From: Planctomycetota bacterium
Lineage (GTDB): Bacteria; Planctomycetota; Planctomycetia; Pirellulales; UBA1268
Reading direction: 5' to 3'
Length of the DNA stretch: 45,592 bases
Assembly: GCA_018970785.1 (NCBI GenBank)
Contig: JAGWVR010000018.1
Coordinates: forward strand, 1 to 45,592
The notes beneath the pieces are model-generated. The model worked only from the letters and a program-made list of their open reading frames with translations, searched no databases and was not told the origin of the DNA. This document shows, piece after piece, positions 1 to 7,801 of the stretch. Both the position numbers and the translations under genes were made by a program. Position 1 is the stretch's first letter; each line of letters begins with the position of its first letter.

Positions 1-990
1 GAACGGATCAACCTCCAGGCCCTCGCCGCGGCGCTGGCCGACGGGGGGGTCGATCCGCGGGCCACGGGCCCGCGACTCGGTCTCGTGCTCGGGCAGGGCG
101 CCGAGCAGCTCAAGGAGTGGGAGGCGGACTTCCGTGGCGGCGGGCGCGACGTCTTCACCGGTGCCGGGGTCGATCCGCTCGTCGAGCGGCTCGCCGCCGC
201 GACGGGGTGCGCCGGCCCGGCGGCGACCGTCGGCGCTGCCTGCGCCTCGAGCGGATTCGCCATCGCCCTGGCCCGGTCGTGGCTCGACGCGGGGCTGGTC
301 GACATCTGCGTCGCCGGTGGCTGTGAAGTCCTCAGCCCGATCGCCATGGCGGCGTTCCACAACCTCCGCGCGCTGTCACGGTGGAGCGGTGCGCCCGATC
401 AGGCCTCGCGTCCCTTCGACCGGCAGCGCGACGGATTCGTGATGGGGGAGGGAGGGGCGTTCCTCGTCCTCGAGCCGGTCGCCCGGGCCCGGGCCCGCGG
501 TGCGGTGATCCGCGGGCTGCTGACCGGTGTCGGCACCAGCAGCGACGCTGCCCACATGGTCGCCCCGTGCAGCGATCCGACCCAGGCGGCGCGGGCGATC
601 GGCGCGGCGCTGGCCGATGCCGGCGTCGCCCCCGGGGAGGTCGACTACGTCAACGCCCACGCCGCCGGCACCCCCGTCGGCGACGTCGCCGAGGCGGCGG
701 CGATCCGCCGCGCCCTCGGGGATGCCGCCGCGACGGTTCCGGTGAGTTCGACCAAGGGGCTCTCCGGCCATCTCGTCAGCGGGGCCGCGGCCTTCGAGGC
801 CCTGGCCTGCCTGGTGGCCTTCGACCGCCGGGCGATCCCCGCCACCGCCAATCTCGACGCCCCCGACGAGCGCTGCGTGCTCGATCACGTCCGCGGTCAG
901 CCGCGCGAATGCGCGGTCCGGATCGCGGCGAGCAATTCGTTCGGGTTCGGCGGCGCGAACCTGTGCCTGATCCTCGAGCGCGCCGCCTGA
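1..990 (+). CDS. beta-ketoacyl-ACP synthase (FabF-like), 5' end missing
   Basis: Condensing enzyme of the thiolase fold that elongates acyl-ACP with malonyl-ACP, cytoplasmic, in fatty acid or polyketide-like synthesis. The frame is open from the first base, so the gene begins upstream; the GTG at 85 is internal to the domain and is not its start. All three catalytic elements are visible: the nucleophile Cys in ACASS (about 231-245), the first His in VNAHAAGTP (about 650) and the second His in KGLSGHLVSGAA (about 770). The C-terminal NSFGFGGAN loop closes the domain. The active site is thus Cys-His-His, as in elongating synthases. No ACP, ketoreductase or other fas gene is within view, so its exact pathway cannot be told. 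It lies 49 bases before the DUF4254 gene on the same strand and may share its transcript. Confidence 0.9.
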   Translation, partial: ERINLQALAAALADGGVDPRATGPRLGLVLGQGAEQLKEWEADFRGGGRDVFTGAGVDPLVERLAAATGCAGPAATVGAACASSGFAIALARSWLDAGLVDICVAGGCEVLSPIAMAAFHNLRALSRWSGAPDQASRPFDRQRDGFVMGEGGAFLVLEPVARARARGAVIRGLLTGVGTSSDAAHMVAPCSDPTQAARAIGAALADAGVAPGEVDYVNAHAAGTPVGDVAEAAAIRRALGDAAATVPVSSTKGLSGHLVSGAAAFEALACLVAFDRRAIPATANLDAPDERCVLDHVRGQPRECAVRIAASNSFGFGGANLCLILERAA

Positions 991-1039
991 AACCCGCTCC
1001 CGCACCGATCCTGCCGTTCGTTTCCCCGGAGTTTCCCCC

Positions 1040-1678
1040 ATGATCCAGCCCCATCCGGCCGTCTCCCGCCCGCCGCTGGCAGCGGCCGCGATCGTCGACA
1101 AGCTCTGCCGCCTCGTCGCCCTGTGGCACGAAGTGCCGCCGGCCCACGACGAGCAGGGGTTGCTGGCGCGGGTCTGCGACGTCCACCGCTTCAACTTCCT
1201 CCTCTGGCACGAGGAGGACATCGCCCGGTCGCCGGAGGTGACCGACGCCCGGATCGCCGCCGTGAAGCGCAACATCGACCGCTACAACCAGGCGCGCAAC
1301 GACGGCATCGAGCAGGTCGACGACTGGCTGATCGCGGAGCTGGCGGCACGGGGGATCCAGGCGCCGGCCGGAACGCCGGCGGCGACCGAGACGCCGGGCA
1401 GCGCGATCGACCGGCTCTCGATCCTCGAGCTGCGCCGCTACCACATGCGCGAGCAGATCGAGCGTGCCGATGCCAGCCCCGAGCACCGGGCGAAGGCCGC
1501 GGCGCGGCTCGAACTCCTCGACCGCCAGCGCGACCACCTCGTCGAGGCACTCGACCGCGTGCTGGCGGAGATCTTCGCCGGCCAACGGCCGCTGCGCGTC
1601 TTCCGGCAGATGAAGATGTACAACGACCCGACGATGAATCCCTACCTCTACGGCGGTGGCAAGCCGGCGGCCGCCTGA
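1040..1678 (+). CDS. DUF4254 family protein
   Basis: A 212-residue soluble protein recognised by the DUF4254 pattern: an N-terminal helix with LWHEVPP, the segment FNFLLWHEEDIAR at about residues 51-63, then NIDRYNQARND and a second helical block ending in MKMYNDPTMNPY. No signal peptide or membrane segment is visible, and the composition suggests an all-helical cytoplasmic protein. The family's function is not established. Related genes are known from Bacteroidota and Planctomycetota; a link to glycan or lipid export has been suggested by gene context only. Here it follows a ketoacyl synthase gene by 49 bases. The start ATG at 1040 is the first in frame after the upstream stop and lies just before the conserved region. 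Confidence 0.8.
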   Translation: MIQPHPAVSRPPLAAAAIVDKLCRLVALWHEVPPAHDEQGLLARVCDVHRFNFLLWHEEDIARSPEVTDARIAAVKRNIDRYNQARNDGIEQVDDWLIAELAARGIQAPAGTPAATETPGSAIDRLSILELRRYHMREQIERADASPEHRAKAAARLELLDRQRDHLVEALDRVLAEIFAGQRPLRVFRQMKMYNDPTMNPYLYGGGKPAAA

Positions 1679-1714
1679 GCGGCCGGCATCGCCGGCACGC
1701 TCCCCGTCGATTTT
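1677..1714 (+). terminator. Rho-independent-type terminator after the DUF4254 gene
   Basis: An 11-bp stem starts inside the stop codon: GAGCGGCCGGC (1677-1687) pairs with GCCGGC-A-CGCTC (1691-1702) around an ATC loop, with a single bulged A at 1697. TTTT follows at 1711-1714, eight bases past the stem. The T-run is displaced compared with a textbook terminator, but the position between two convergent genes fits termination of the plus-strand transcript. Confidence 0.5.
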
Positions 1715-1736
1715 CCTCGTGGTTCGGGAAGGGCCG

Positions 1737-3746
1737 TCACGATGCGACGGGCACTTTCGCCGGTCCCCCCGGGTGGGCCGGGGCGAGGAGGGCCGCACAG
1801 GCGGCGCGCTGCGCCGCGGTGCCGATGAACGACACCCCGTCGCCGGCGGCGAGGCGCTCGCCGGGGCCGGGGTTGGAACGCACGGCTCCGGCGCGGCGCA
1901 CGGCCATCACCGTCGCCCCGGTGGTCGAGCGGATCGCCAACTCGCCGATCGACCGGCCCGCCGCCGGGCTGTCGGCGGGGAGCACGACCGTCACCAGGCC
2001 GACGCCACTCCCCGCGGCAACGCGCGACGCGGCCCTGCCGCGGAGCAGGCCGTAGTTCTCCAGCCGCATCCGCTCGACGAGGCCGTCGATCGACTCGGCA
2101 GGCACGTCGTACATCCCCAGCACCCGCTCGAACAGCGCCAGCGCCGTCTCGAACTCGGCCGGGACGACTTCGGTGGCGCCCAGCGCCAGGAGGTCCTCGA
2201 CCTCGGCGATGTACTCGCTGCGGACGAGGATCGGCACGGCCGGGGCCAGCTGGCGGGCGACGCCGACGGCGCGCCTCGTGCTGGCCGGGTCGGAGATCGC
2301 GATCACCAACGCCCCCGCGCGGCGGATGCCGGCGTGGTCGAGGACCGCGGCGCGCGTGCAGTCGCCGAACTGGATGTCGAGGCCGGCGGCACGCTGGAGC
2401 CGGACCGTCTGCGGATTGACCTCGAGGACGACGTGGGGGATCCCGCATTCGCCGAGCGCCGTGGCGAGCGTCCGGCCGTTGAGGCCGAAGCCGGCGATGA
2501 TCACGTGGTCGGCCAGGACGCTGGGGGGCGCGGCCGGAGCGGCTTCGGGCAGCCAGCGCCGCAGGGCCGGGAGGCCGGCGAGACGGTCGAGCAGCCGCGG
2601 CATCGCGGCGACCGCCAGCGGCGTGGCCGCCATGGTGAGCACGGCGGCGGCGAGGAAGGTCTGGTAGTCGCGATCGGCCAGCAGGCCCAGTTCGAGGCCG
2701 CGCGAGCCGAGCACGAACGAGAACTCCCCGACCTGCGCGATCGTCGCCCCCGCGACGAGCGCCGTCCGCAGCGGATGGCCGGCGAGCACGGCCGGCAGTG
2801 CCGTGGCCACCGTCTTGGCGACGAGGATCGCCACCACGGTGACGGCGACGAGCGCGGCGTTGGCGGCGAGGAAACGGACGTCGAGAAGCATGCCCACCGA
2901 CACGAAGAACAGGCTGGCGAGCGTGTCGCGGAAGGGGAGCATCTCGGTGAACACCTGGTGGCCGTACTCGCTCTCGGCCAGCGCCAGCCCGGCGAGGAAC
3001 GCCCCCAGCGCCAGCGACAGCCCGACGCGGGCGGTGAGCGCCGCCGTCCCCAGGCAGATCAGCACGATCGTGATCAGGAACAGTTCACGGTTGCGCAGCC
3101 GGACCACCTCGTGGAGGATCCGCGGCACCGCGAGCCGGCCGGCGAGGAGCACGGCGGCGACCACGGCGCCACCGAGCGCCACCTGCGGCAGGATCCCGCC
3201 CGGCCGGGCGGCGCCGGCGGACGGCTCCCCCCGGCCCGCGGCCGCCGCCAGCAGCGGCACCGCCAGCATCGCCGCGACGACCAGCAGATCCTGGAAGAGG
3301 AGCACGGCGACGGCGATCCGTCCGGCCGGCGTGCCGGTCGCGCCGCGGTCGGCGAGCAGCTTGAGCACGATCGCGGTGCTCGACATCGCCACCAGCAGGC
3401 CAGCGAAGATCCCCTGGGCGACGCTCCCCAGGTACCAGGCCGTCGCCGCGGCCACGACCGCCGTCGTCACCGCCACCTGCGGGAGTCCGACCGCGACCAT
3501 CACCGGCAGCATCGCCACCAGCCGCGACAGCGAGAACTCGAGCCCGACGGTGAACAGCAGCACGACGACGCCGATCTCGGCGAGCAGCTCGACGCTGTCG
3601 ACGTCGTCCACCAGCGACAGCCCGTAGGGACCGATGATCACTCCCGAGACGAGCAGCCCGATCACGCTCGGCACGCGCGCCTGCCCGAAGGCGAACACGA
3701 CCACCGCGGCGACGGCGAAGACGACGAGCAGGTCGGCGAGGAACAT
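1737..3746 (-). CDS. CPA2-family monovalent cation:proton antiporter (Kef/YbaL type)
   Basis: Inner-membrane cation/H+ antiporter of 669 residues. Residues 1-385 form about 12 hydrophobic segments of the Na/H exchanger fold, including LLFTVGLEFS (63-72), LLFQDLLVV (149-157) and VGEFSFVLG (339-347). A TrkA-N (RCK) domain follows at about 413-545 with the nucleotide-binding GFGLNG (419-424). A TrkA-C-like domain lies at about 585-650. This order is that of KefB/KefC/YbaL, which exchange K+ or Na+ for protons under nucleotide or glutathione control. No KefF/KefG ancillary protein is nearby. I place the start at 3746 (MFLADLLVV), since the open frame upstream to 3851 is proline-rich, unlike a membrane protein N-terminus, and overlies a TAGAAC -10-like hexamer (3811-3806). 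There is no clear ribosome binding site. It diverges from the secreted protein gene at 3946. Confidence 0.88.
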   Translation of the reverse strand: MFLADLLVVFAVAAVVVFAFGQARVPSVIGLLVSGVIIGPYGLSLVDDVDSVELLAEIGVVVLLFTVGLEFSLSRLVAMLPVMVAVGLPQVAVTTAVVAAATAWYLGSVAQGIFAGLLVAMSSTAIVLKLLADRGATGTPAGRIAVAVLLFQDLLVVAAMLAVPLLAAAAGRGEPSAGAARPGGILPQVALGGAVVAAVLLAGRLAVPRILHEVVRLRNRELFLITIVLICLGTAALTARVGLSLALGAFLAGLALAESEYGHQVFTEMLPFRDTLASLFFVSVGMLLDVRFLAANAALVAVTVVAILVAKTVATALPAVLAGHPLRTALVAGATIAQVGEFSFVLGSRGLELGLLADRDYQTFLAAAVLTMAATPLAVAAMPRLLDRLAGLPALRRWLPEAAPAAPPSVLADHVIIAGFGLNGRTLATALGECGIPHVVLEVNPQTVRLQRAAGLDIQFGDCTRAAVLDHAGIRRAGALVIAISDPASTRRAVGVARQLAPAVPILVRSEYIAEVEDLLALGATEVVPAEFETALALFERVLGMYDVPAESIDGLVERMRLENYGLLRGRAASRVAAGSGVGLVTVVLPADSPAAGRSIGELAIRSTTGATVMAVRRAGAVRSNPGPGERLAAGDGVSFIGTAAQRAACAALLAPAHPGGPAKVPVAS

Positions 3747-3934
3747 CGGCGACGGCGGTCCCGGTGCGGTGGGGAGACCGGGCCGGACCGGCCGGACCCC
3801 GCGCGGTTCTACCACGGGGGGGCCCACCGCTTCTGCTCCGACCGACGGCAAGGGCGATCGGCCTCGACCCCTGCCCGCGACTCCCCTGGCGACCCCGGCT
3901 GCCGGCTGCTACCGTCCGCCACCTTTTCCTGCCG

Positions 3935-3940
3935 AAGGAG
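3935..3940 (+). promoter_or_regulatory. Ribosome binding site fixing the start at 3946
   Basis: AAGGAG five bases before ATG 3946 is one of the best Shine-Dalgarno matches in the window. It selects this ATG over the longer open frame that reaches back to 3634 and that runs antisense to the antiporter gene. A TACCGT hexamer at 3910-3915 may be the -10 element. Confidence 0.7.
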
Positions 3941-3945
3941 CTCCG

Positions 3946-4797
3946 ATGCGCCCCTGTCTGCCGTTTCCGACCGGTGCCGCCGTGTGGCTGCGGGCGAGCC
4001 TCGTCGCCGGTGCGCTTGCCGGAGGTGCTGTCGGCCTGGCCGCGGACGCCCCGGCTCCTGCCGGCGCCGCCGTCCTCCTCCGGGTGGAGACCGAACTGTT
4101 CGAAGGCAGCGCCCCGGAGCCGGTGGCGCGGAGCCTGACGCTGTTCCAGGACGGCGTCGCCTGGAACTTCCTCGAGCCGTCGACCACCGCTGACGAGGCG
4201 GTGCCGGGAGGGGAGATCGTCCTCCACGATCCGGCCCGCGGACGCGTCGTGGTGATCGACGAGGCGCGGCGCGTGCGCACCGAGATCCCGGCGACGCGCC
4301 TGGCCCGCGTGCTCGCTTCGCTGCGGACGTGGGCCGAGGGCAGCGACGATCCGCTCGTCCGCTGGTCGGCGTCGGCCACCTCTCCACCGGCCGACATGTC
4401 CGCGGACGACGCGATCGTGGTCGAGGGACCGGGAGTCCGCTACGCGGTCGCGGCGCTGCCGGCCCCGACGCCCGGCGCCGCCGAACAGTACCGCTCGTTC
4501 GCCGACGTCGCGCTGGGGCTGCGGGCGCTGACCCATCCCGGCGGCGTGCCCCCGTTCGCGCGGATCGCGATCAATCGCCAGCTCGCCGCCGCCGGCCTCC
4601 TCCCGGAGACCGTCACCCTCGAACTCGACGGCCCGGGCCTGGGCCAATCGCGCGTCCTGCGGAGCCGGCACCGGTTCGCTCCACGGCTCGACGCCACCGA
4701 CCAGCGGCGCATCGAGTCGGCATCGGCGCTGCTGGCCGTCGCCGAGGTGGTCGATGCCGAGACCTACGCCGGGCGGAACGCCACCGCCGACCGCTGA
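3946..4797 (+). CDS. Secreted protein of unknown function
   Basis: A 283-residue protein not recognised as a member of a named family. The N-terminus is a signal peptide: a Met-Arg start, hydrophobic stretch at about 14-32 and an Ala-rich cleavage region near residue 33. The mature part reads as beta-rich (AVLLRVETELFEGS, LTLFQDGVAWNFLE, GRVVVIDEARRVRTEIP), followed by helical stretches. There are no cysteines likely to pair and no recognised catalytic motif. It looks like a periplasmic or surface protein of the poorly characterised planctomycete kind. It diverges from the antiporter gene across 199 bases. The hairpin at 4814-4835 lies 17 bases past its stop. Confidence 0.75.
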   Translation: MRPCLPFPTGAAVWLRASLVAGALAGGAVGLAADAPAPAGAAVLLRVETELFEGSAPEPVARSLTLFQDGVAWNFLEPSTTADEAVPGGEIVLHDPARGRVVVIDEARRVRTEIPATRLARVLASLRTWAEGSDDPLVRWSASATSPPADMSADDAIVVEGPGVRYAVAALPAPTPGAAEQYRSFADVALGLRALTHPGGVPPFARIAINRQLAAAGLLPETVTLELDGPGLGQSRVLRSRHRFAPRLDATDQRRIESASALLAVAEVVDAETYAGRNATADR

Positions 4798-4813
4798 GGC
4801 GGCAGGCAAAAGT

Positions 4814-4835
4814 CCGTGCGGCTCTTTCCGCACGG
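4814..4835 (+). terminator. Perfect 8-bp hairpin after the secreted protein gene
   Basis: CCGTGCGG (4814-4821) and CCGCACGG (4828-4835) form a perfect 8-bp stem around the loop CTCTTT. It begins 17 bases after the stop at 4797. No T-run follows, so it is a likely transcript 3' end or processing barrier rather than a standard intrinsic terminator. Confidence 0.45.
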
Positions 4836-4867
4836 CGTTCCCTCGCTCCGGAATAAAGCATTCAACC

Positions 4868-4932
4868 GGTGTGAGGATCGACAGGGGCAAGAATCTCACC
4901 CTGTCCCGACGATGTTTCCTCTGCGGCACACC
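4868..4932 (+). other. Nested inverted repeats upstream of csrA, possible structured RNA
   Basis: Three arm pairs overlap here. GGTGTG (4868-4873) can close on CACACC (4927-4932). Inside it GACAGGG (4880-4886) pairs perfectly with CCCTGTC (4899-4905) around a 12-base loop. GTGAG (4871-4875) can instead pair with CTCAC (4895-4899), so this pairing excludes the other two. It lies ahead of the predicted csrA promoter and so is probably not in the mRNA from that promoter. It could be a small RNA, a leader from a farther promoter, or a protein-binding site. Its pairing was read by eye and no energy was computed. Confidence 0.3.
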
Positions 4933-4960
4933 TTACCCAGCCCCCCGCGACGACGCGGTC

Positions 4961-4973
4961 ACCGGCTGCCGGT
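4961..4973 (+). promoter_or_regulatory. Operator-like inverted repeat beside the csrA -35 element
   Basis: ACCGG-CTG-CCGGT is a perfect 5-bp inverted repeat that ends five bases before the TTGACA hexamer. Its position suits a regulator of the csrA promoter. GC-rich palindromes are common in this genome, so this is weak on its own. Confidence 0.25.
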
Positions 4974-4978
4974 AATGG

Positions 4979-5007
4979 TTGACATCCGTACATATATCCG
5001 GTCTGAT
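4979..5007 (+). promoter_or_regulatory. Predicted sigma-70-type promoter of csrA
   Basis: A consensus -35 hexamer TTGACA (4979-4984) stands 17 bases from TCTGAT (5002-5007), a 4/6 match to the -10 consensus. This is the best paired promoter in the window. It predicts a start near 5014 and a leader of about 57 bases. A 7-bp stem GCGGTCG/CGACCGC (5009-5015 with 5020-5026, loop GGTT) straddles that predicted start. Confidence 0.5.
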
Positions 5008-5057
5008 GGCGGTCGGGTTCGACCGCGGGCCGGTCCATTACAGGTCCTCGAGAGGCA

Positions 5058-5063
5058 GGGAGG
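5058..5063 (+). promoter_or_regulatory. Ribosome binding site of csrA
   Basis: GGGAGG seven bases before ATG 5071. It contains a GGA core, the element CsrA itself recognises, so autoregulation at this site is possible as in other bacteria. It also rejects the longer in-frame open stretch that begins at 4816. Confidence 0.65.
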
Positions 5064-5070
5064 CTATTCC

Positions 5071-5343
5071 ATGCTGGTGCTGTCACGGCGGCAGAACGAG
5101 CGGATCCGCGTCGGCGACACGGTGGTCGTCACGGTCGTGCGGGTCAGCGGCGACAAGGTGCGGATCGGGATCGAGGCTCCGCCCCACGTCAAAGTGCTCC
5201 GCGACGAGCTGCCCGTCGACGACGTCCCGGCCGCCGCTCCGATCGGCGTTCGCGTTGTCCACGACTCCCATGTCACCGAGATCACCACGGCTGCCGCGAC
5301 GCCGGCGGTGGCGTTCGGAAGGGTCCTCGGCGCGGTCGGCTGA
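5071..5343 (+). CDS. csrA: Carbon storage regulator CsrA, with C-terminal extension
   Basis: Homodimeric RNA-binding protein that blocks or activates translation by binding GGA motifs near ribosome binding sites. The N-terminal 50 residues match the family closely: MLVLSRRQNERIRVGD, then VRIGIEAP at 30-37 and VKVLRDEL at 40-47. Arg44, needed for RNA binding in the E. coli protein, is conserved. At 90 residues it is longer than the usual 60-75: after about residue 50 it carries an Ala/Val-rich tail of some 40 residues that is not part of the CsrA fold. No fliW, flagellar gene or CsrB-like RNA is recognisable in the window. It has its own promoter and strong ribosome binding site, and is probably monocistronic. 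Confidence 0.93.
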   Translation: MLVLSRRQNERIRVGDTVVVTVVRVSGDKVRIGIEAPPHVKVLRDELPVDDVPAAAPIGVRVVHDSHVTEITTAAATPAVAFGRVLGAVG

Positions 5344-5452
5344 CGGCCGGCAGGCCTCCTGCCGCTACACTTGCGCCAAGCGTGACGGACGATCACCGGC
5401 GCGGTGGGCAGTCGACCGGGGCGCGTGCGGAGGAGCCGTGGCCGGCCACCTC

Positions 5453-5479
5453 GCCTGACCGCCGCCACGGCGGTCAGGC
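5453..5479 (+). terminator. Perfect 11-bp hairpin between csrA and the next gene
   Basis: GCCTGACCGCC (5453-5463) pairs perfectly with GGCGGTCAGGC (5469-5479) around the five-base loop GCCAC. It is the longest perfect stem seen in the non-coding parts of this window. It lies 110 bases after csrA and 87 before the next start, with no T-run after it. It may end the csrA transcript, or sit in the leader of the downstream gene if the TACACT hexamer at 5366-5371 is that gene's -10 element. Confidence 0.45.
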
Positions 5480-5566
5480 CGCCAGCGGGGCGGACGGAAC
5501 CGTCGGCCGCCGCGGCCCGTCGCCGGCGAGGCTGGCTTCCGTCGCGGGCTGGTGCAGGGATTACGC

Positions 5567-6343
5567 ATGGTCCGGGCGGCGCCCACACAACCGCGCACGA
5601 CGGCTTTCGCTCCGATCGCTTCCGCGGCGCGCCCCGTGGCGTCCCTGGGCGGCGGCGGTTCATGGCGCCGGTGGCTGTGGCTGGCCGGCGCCCTGACCGC
5701 CGCGGCGTTGGCGGCGATCGCCGTCGCCCTGTCGTACGAGCCGGCCGCGCTGCGGGCCGTCGCCCCCGGTCTGTCCTCTGGATCGGCGCCTGGCGAAGAG
5801 GACGCGGTGCGCCTCTCCGGGCGCCTGATCACGACCGCGTCGGCCCTCCGCGCCGCGGCCATGCGGCCGGGGACGTGGGACGCGTTGGTGACCGACGACG
5901 AGGTCAACGCCTGGCTCGGCCACGATCTCCCCCGCAATCATCCGCGCCTCCTCCCGGCGGGCTGGTCGGCACCCCGCGTGGCATTTGCCGACGACCGGTG
6001 CTGGCTCGGCGTGCGCCGCTGGATCGGGCCGGTGCCGGCGCTGGTCTGGGTCCGTGCCGAGGTCAGACCGCGAGACGGCGGGGCGATCGAACTGGCCGTC
6101 GACGGCGCCGGGCTCGGCGGACTGCCGCTGCCCGGCGACGCGCTGATGGCGCGGATCGGCTCCGGGCTGCGCCGCGCCGGCCTTTCCGTCACGGTCGGCC
6201 GCCTCGACGGTGCCAACCGCCTCCTCGTGCATCTCACCGACGGCCACTCCGCCGGCGCCGGGATCCGCCTCGGGGGGGTCCGGTTTCGCGACGGCGAGGC
6301 ATTGGTCACGGGGCAGACCGTGGCGGCGGCACCACGGCAGTGA
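5567..6343 (+). CDS. Membrane-anchored protein of unknown function
   Basis: A 258-residue protein with one hydrophobic segment at about residues 36-56, preceded by a basic WRR, so the bulk probably faces the periplasm. The outer part contains WDALVTDDEVNAWLGHDLP and IRLGGVRFRDGEALVTGQ. Segments of this kind, DDEVNAWL near the start of the exported part and a beta-rich remainder, recur in uncharacterised planctomycete proteins; I cannot assign a named domain. The ATG at 5567 is chosen over the in-frame GTG at 5552; neither has a strong ribosome binding site. It is 36 bases ahead of the beta-CASP nuclease gene and probably shares its transcript. Confidence 0.7.
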   Translation: MVRAAPTQPRTTAFAPIASAARPVASLGGGGSWRRWLWLAGALTAAALAAIAVALSYEPAALRAVAPGLSSGSAPGEEDAVRLSGRLITTASALRAAAMRPGTWDALVTDDEVNAWLGHDLPRNHPRLLPAGWSAPRVAFADDRCWLGVRRWIGPVPALVWVRAEVRPRDGGAIELAVDGAGLGGLPLPGDALMARIGSGLRRAGLSVTVGRLDGANRLLVHLTDGHSAGAGIRLGGVRFRDGEALVTGQTVAAAPRQ

Positions 6344-6379
6344 GTCGCGGCCTGGGCATACGGTGCGGAGGGTGAACCG

Positions 6380-7801
6380 ATGGCACGGCTGACGTTTCTC
6401 GGAGCGGCGGGGGTGGTGTCGGGATCGCGCCACCTGCTCGATCACGGCGGCGCCCGGATCCTCGTCGACTGTGGGCTGTTCCAGGGAGACAAGTGGCTCC
6501 GCGAGCGGAATTGGCGGCCGCTCGACCCGCCGGCCGACTCGGTCGACGCCGTGGTCCTCACCCATGCCCACATCGACCATTCCGGATGGCTGCCGCGGCT
6601 GGTGCGCGAGGGCTTCCGGGGACCGATCTTCGCCACGCCGGCGACGGCCGACCTCCTTCCGCTGCTCCTCTACGACTCGGCGAAGTGCCAGGAGGAGGAT
6701 GCCCTGTACGCCAACCGCAAGGGGTTCTCACGCCACCACCCGGCGCTGCCGCTGTACGACGAGGCCGACGTCGCCCGGACGCTGCGGCGCGTGCGCCCGG
6801 TGACGCGCCAGCGCGTGTTCGAGCCCGCCCGCGGGGTCCGCTGCCGGTTCCACGACGCCGGCCACATGCTCGGCAGCGCCTTCGTCGAGGCCGAGCTCGA
6901 CGGCCCCGGCCGGCCGACCACGGTGCTGTTCTCCGGCGATCTCGGCCGCTACGACGCGCCGCTGTATGCCGATCCCTGCCCGCCGCCGGCCTGCGACCAC
7001 CTCGTCCTCGAGAGCACCTACGGCGACCGCGACCATCCGGCCATCCGTCCGCTCGACGATCTCGAGCGGGCGATCCGCGAGGCGCTGCCGCGTGGCGGGA
7101 TGATCCTCGTGGCCTCGTTCGCCGTCGGCCGCACGCAACAGCTCGTCTACCTGTTGCGCACGCTGATGGCCGCGGGGCGCCTCCCCGAGATCCCGGTGTG
7201 GATCGACTCGCCGATGGCGGTCGAGGCCACGGAGGTCTTCCGCCGCCACGCCGCCGAACACGACTTCACCGAGGCCAACGTCGCCGGCGTCGCCGAGGCG
7301 CTCGTCTCCCCGTGGGTGCGGATGGCACGGACGGCCGAGGAATCGAAGGCGATCAACGGCCATGCCGGCAGCGGCATCGTGATCGCCTCCAGCGGGATGA
7401 TGACCGGTGGCCGGATCCTCCACCATCTCGCCAGGCGCCTGCCCGATCCCGGAACGACCGTCCTCGTGGCGGGCTTCCAGGCGGCCGGCACGCGCGGGCG
7501 CAGCCTCCTCGACGGTGCCGACACGCTGCGGATCCACGGCCGTGAGATCCCGGTCCGGGCCGCCATCCGCCGCGTCGACGCCCTCTCCGGGCACGCCGAT
7601 CGCAACGAGGTGACGCGCTGGTTGGAGGGGATGCCGGCCCCCAGGAACGTGTTTCTCGTCCATGGCGAGCCCCCCGCCGCCCGCGGCATGGCCGAACGCC
7701 TCCACGAGCGGTTCGGCTGGCAGGCGACGCTGCCAGCGCTCGGCGCCAGCTACGATCTCGACGGCCCCGTGACCCCTCCCCAGCCCCCGACGATCCGGTG
7801 A
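6380..7801 (+). CDS. MBL-fold beta-CASP RNA-processing nuclease (CPSF/YSH1 type)
   Basis: A 473-residue metallo-beta-lactamase of the beta-CASP branch, the family of CPSF73/YSH1 RNA endonuclease-exonucleases. Metal-binding motifs are complete: HAHIDH (62-67), DAGHMLGSA with His162, and FSGDLG with Asp187. The beta-CASP part carries SGMMTGGR at about residues 339-346 and two C-terminal His motifs, ALSGHADR and FLVHGEPPA. The protein has no KH or other added domain and no signal peptide, so it acts on cytoplasmic RNA. The bacterial members of this branch are distinct from RNase J. A good GGAGGG site (6367-6372) fixes the start. Its stop overlaps the possible GTG start of the next gene by three bases, pointing to coupling. 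Confidence 0.9.
   Translation: MARLTFLGAAGVVSGSRHLLDHGGARILVDCGLFQGDKWLRERNWRPLDPPADSVDAVVLTHAHIDHSGWLPRLVREGFRGPIFATPATADLLPLLLYDSAKCQEEDALYANRKGFSRHHPALPLYDEADVARTLRRVRPVTRQRVFEPARGVRCRFHDAGHMLGSAFVEAELDGPGRPTTVLFSGDLGRYDAPLYADPCPPPACDHLVLESTYGDRDHPAIRPLDDLERAIREALPRGGMILVASFAVGRTQQLVYLLRTLMAAGRLPEIPVWIDSPMAVEATEVFRRHAAEHDFTEANVAGVAEALVSPWVRMARTAEESKAINGHAGSGIVIASSGMMTGGRILHHLARRLPDPGTTVLVAGFQAAGTRGRSLLDGADTLRIHGREIPVRAAIRRVDALSGHADRNEVTRWLEGMPAPRNVFLVHGEPPAARGMAERLHERFGWQATLPALGASYDLDGPVTPPQPPTIR

Noticed and set aside
85-990. GTG at 85 as the start of the ketoacyl synthase
   Set aside because: The frame is open to the first base and the upstream residues read as part of the domain (PRLGLVLGQG), so the gene is truncated by the window edge.
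1656-4193. An 845-codon plus-strand frame opposite the antiporter
   Set aside because: The antiporter has clear membrane segments and RCK motifs; the opposite frame is a charged, low-complexity shadow.
5009-5026. GGGTTCGACC, resembling a tRNA T-arm
   Set aside because: The flanking bases pair as GCGGTCG/CGACCGC with a GGTT loop, not as a 5-bp stem with a TTCGANN loop, and no acceptor stem or anticodon arm is found around it.
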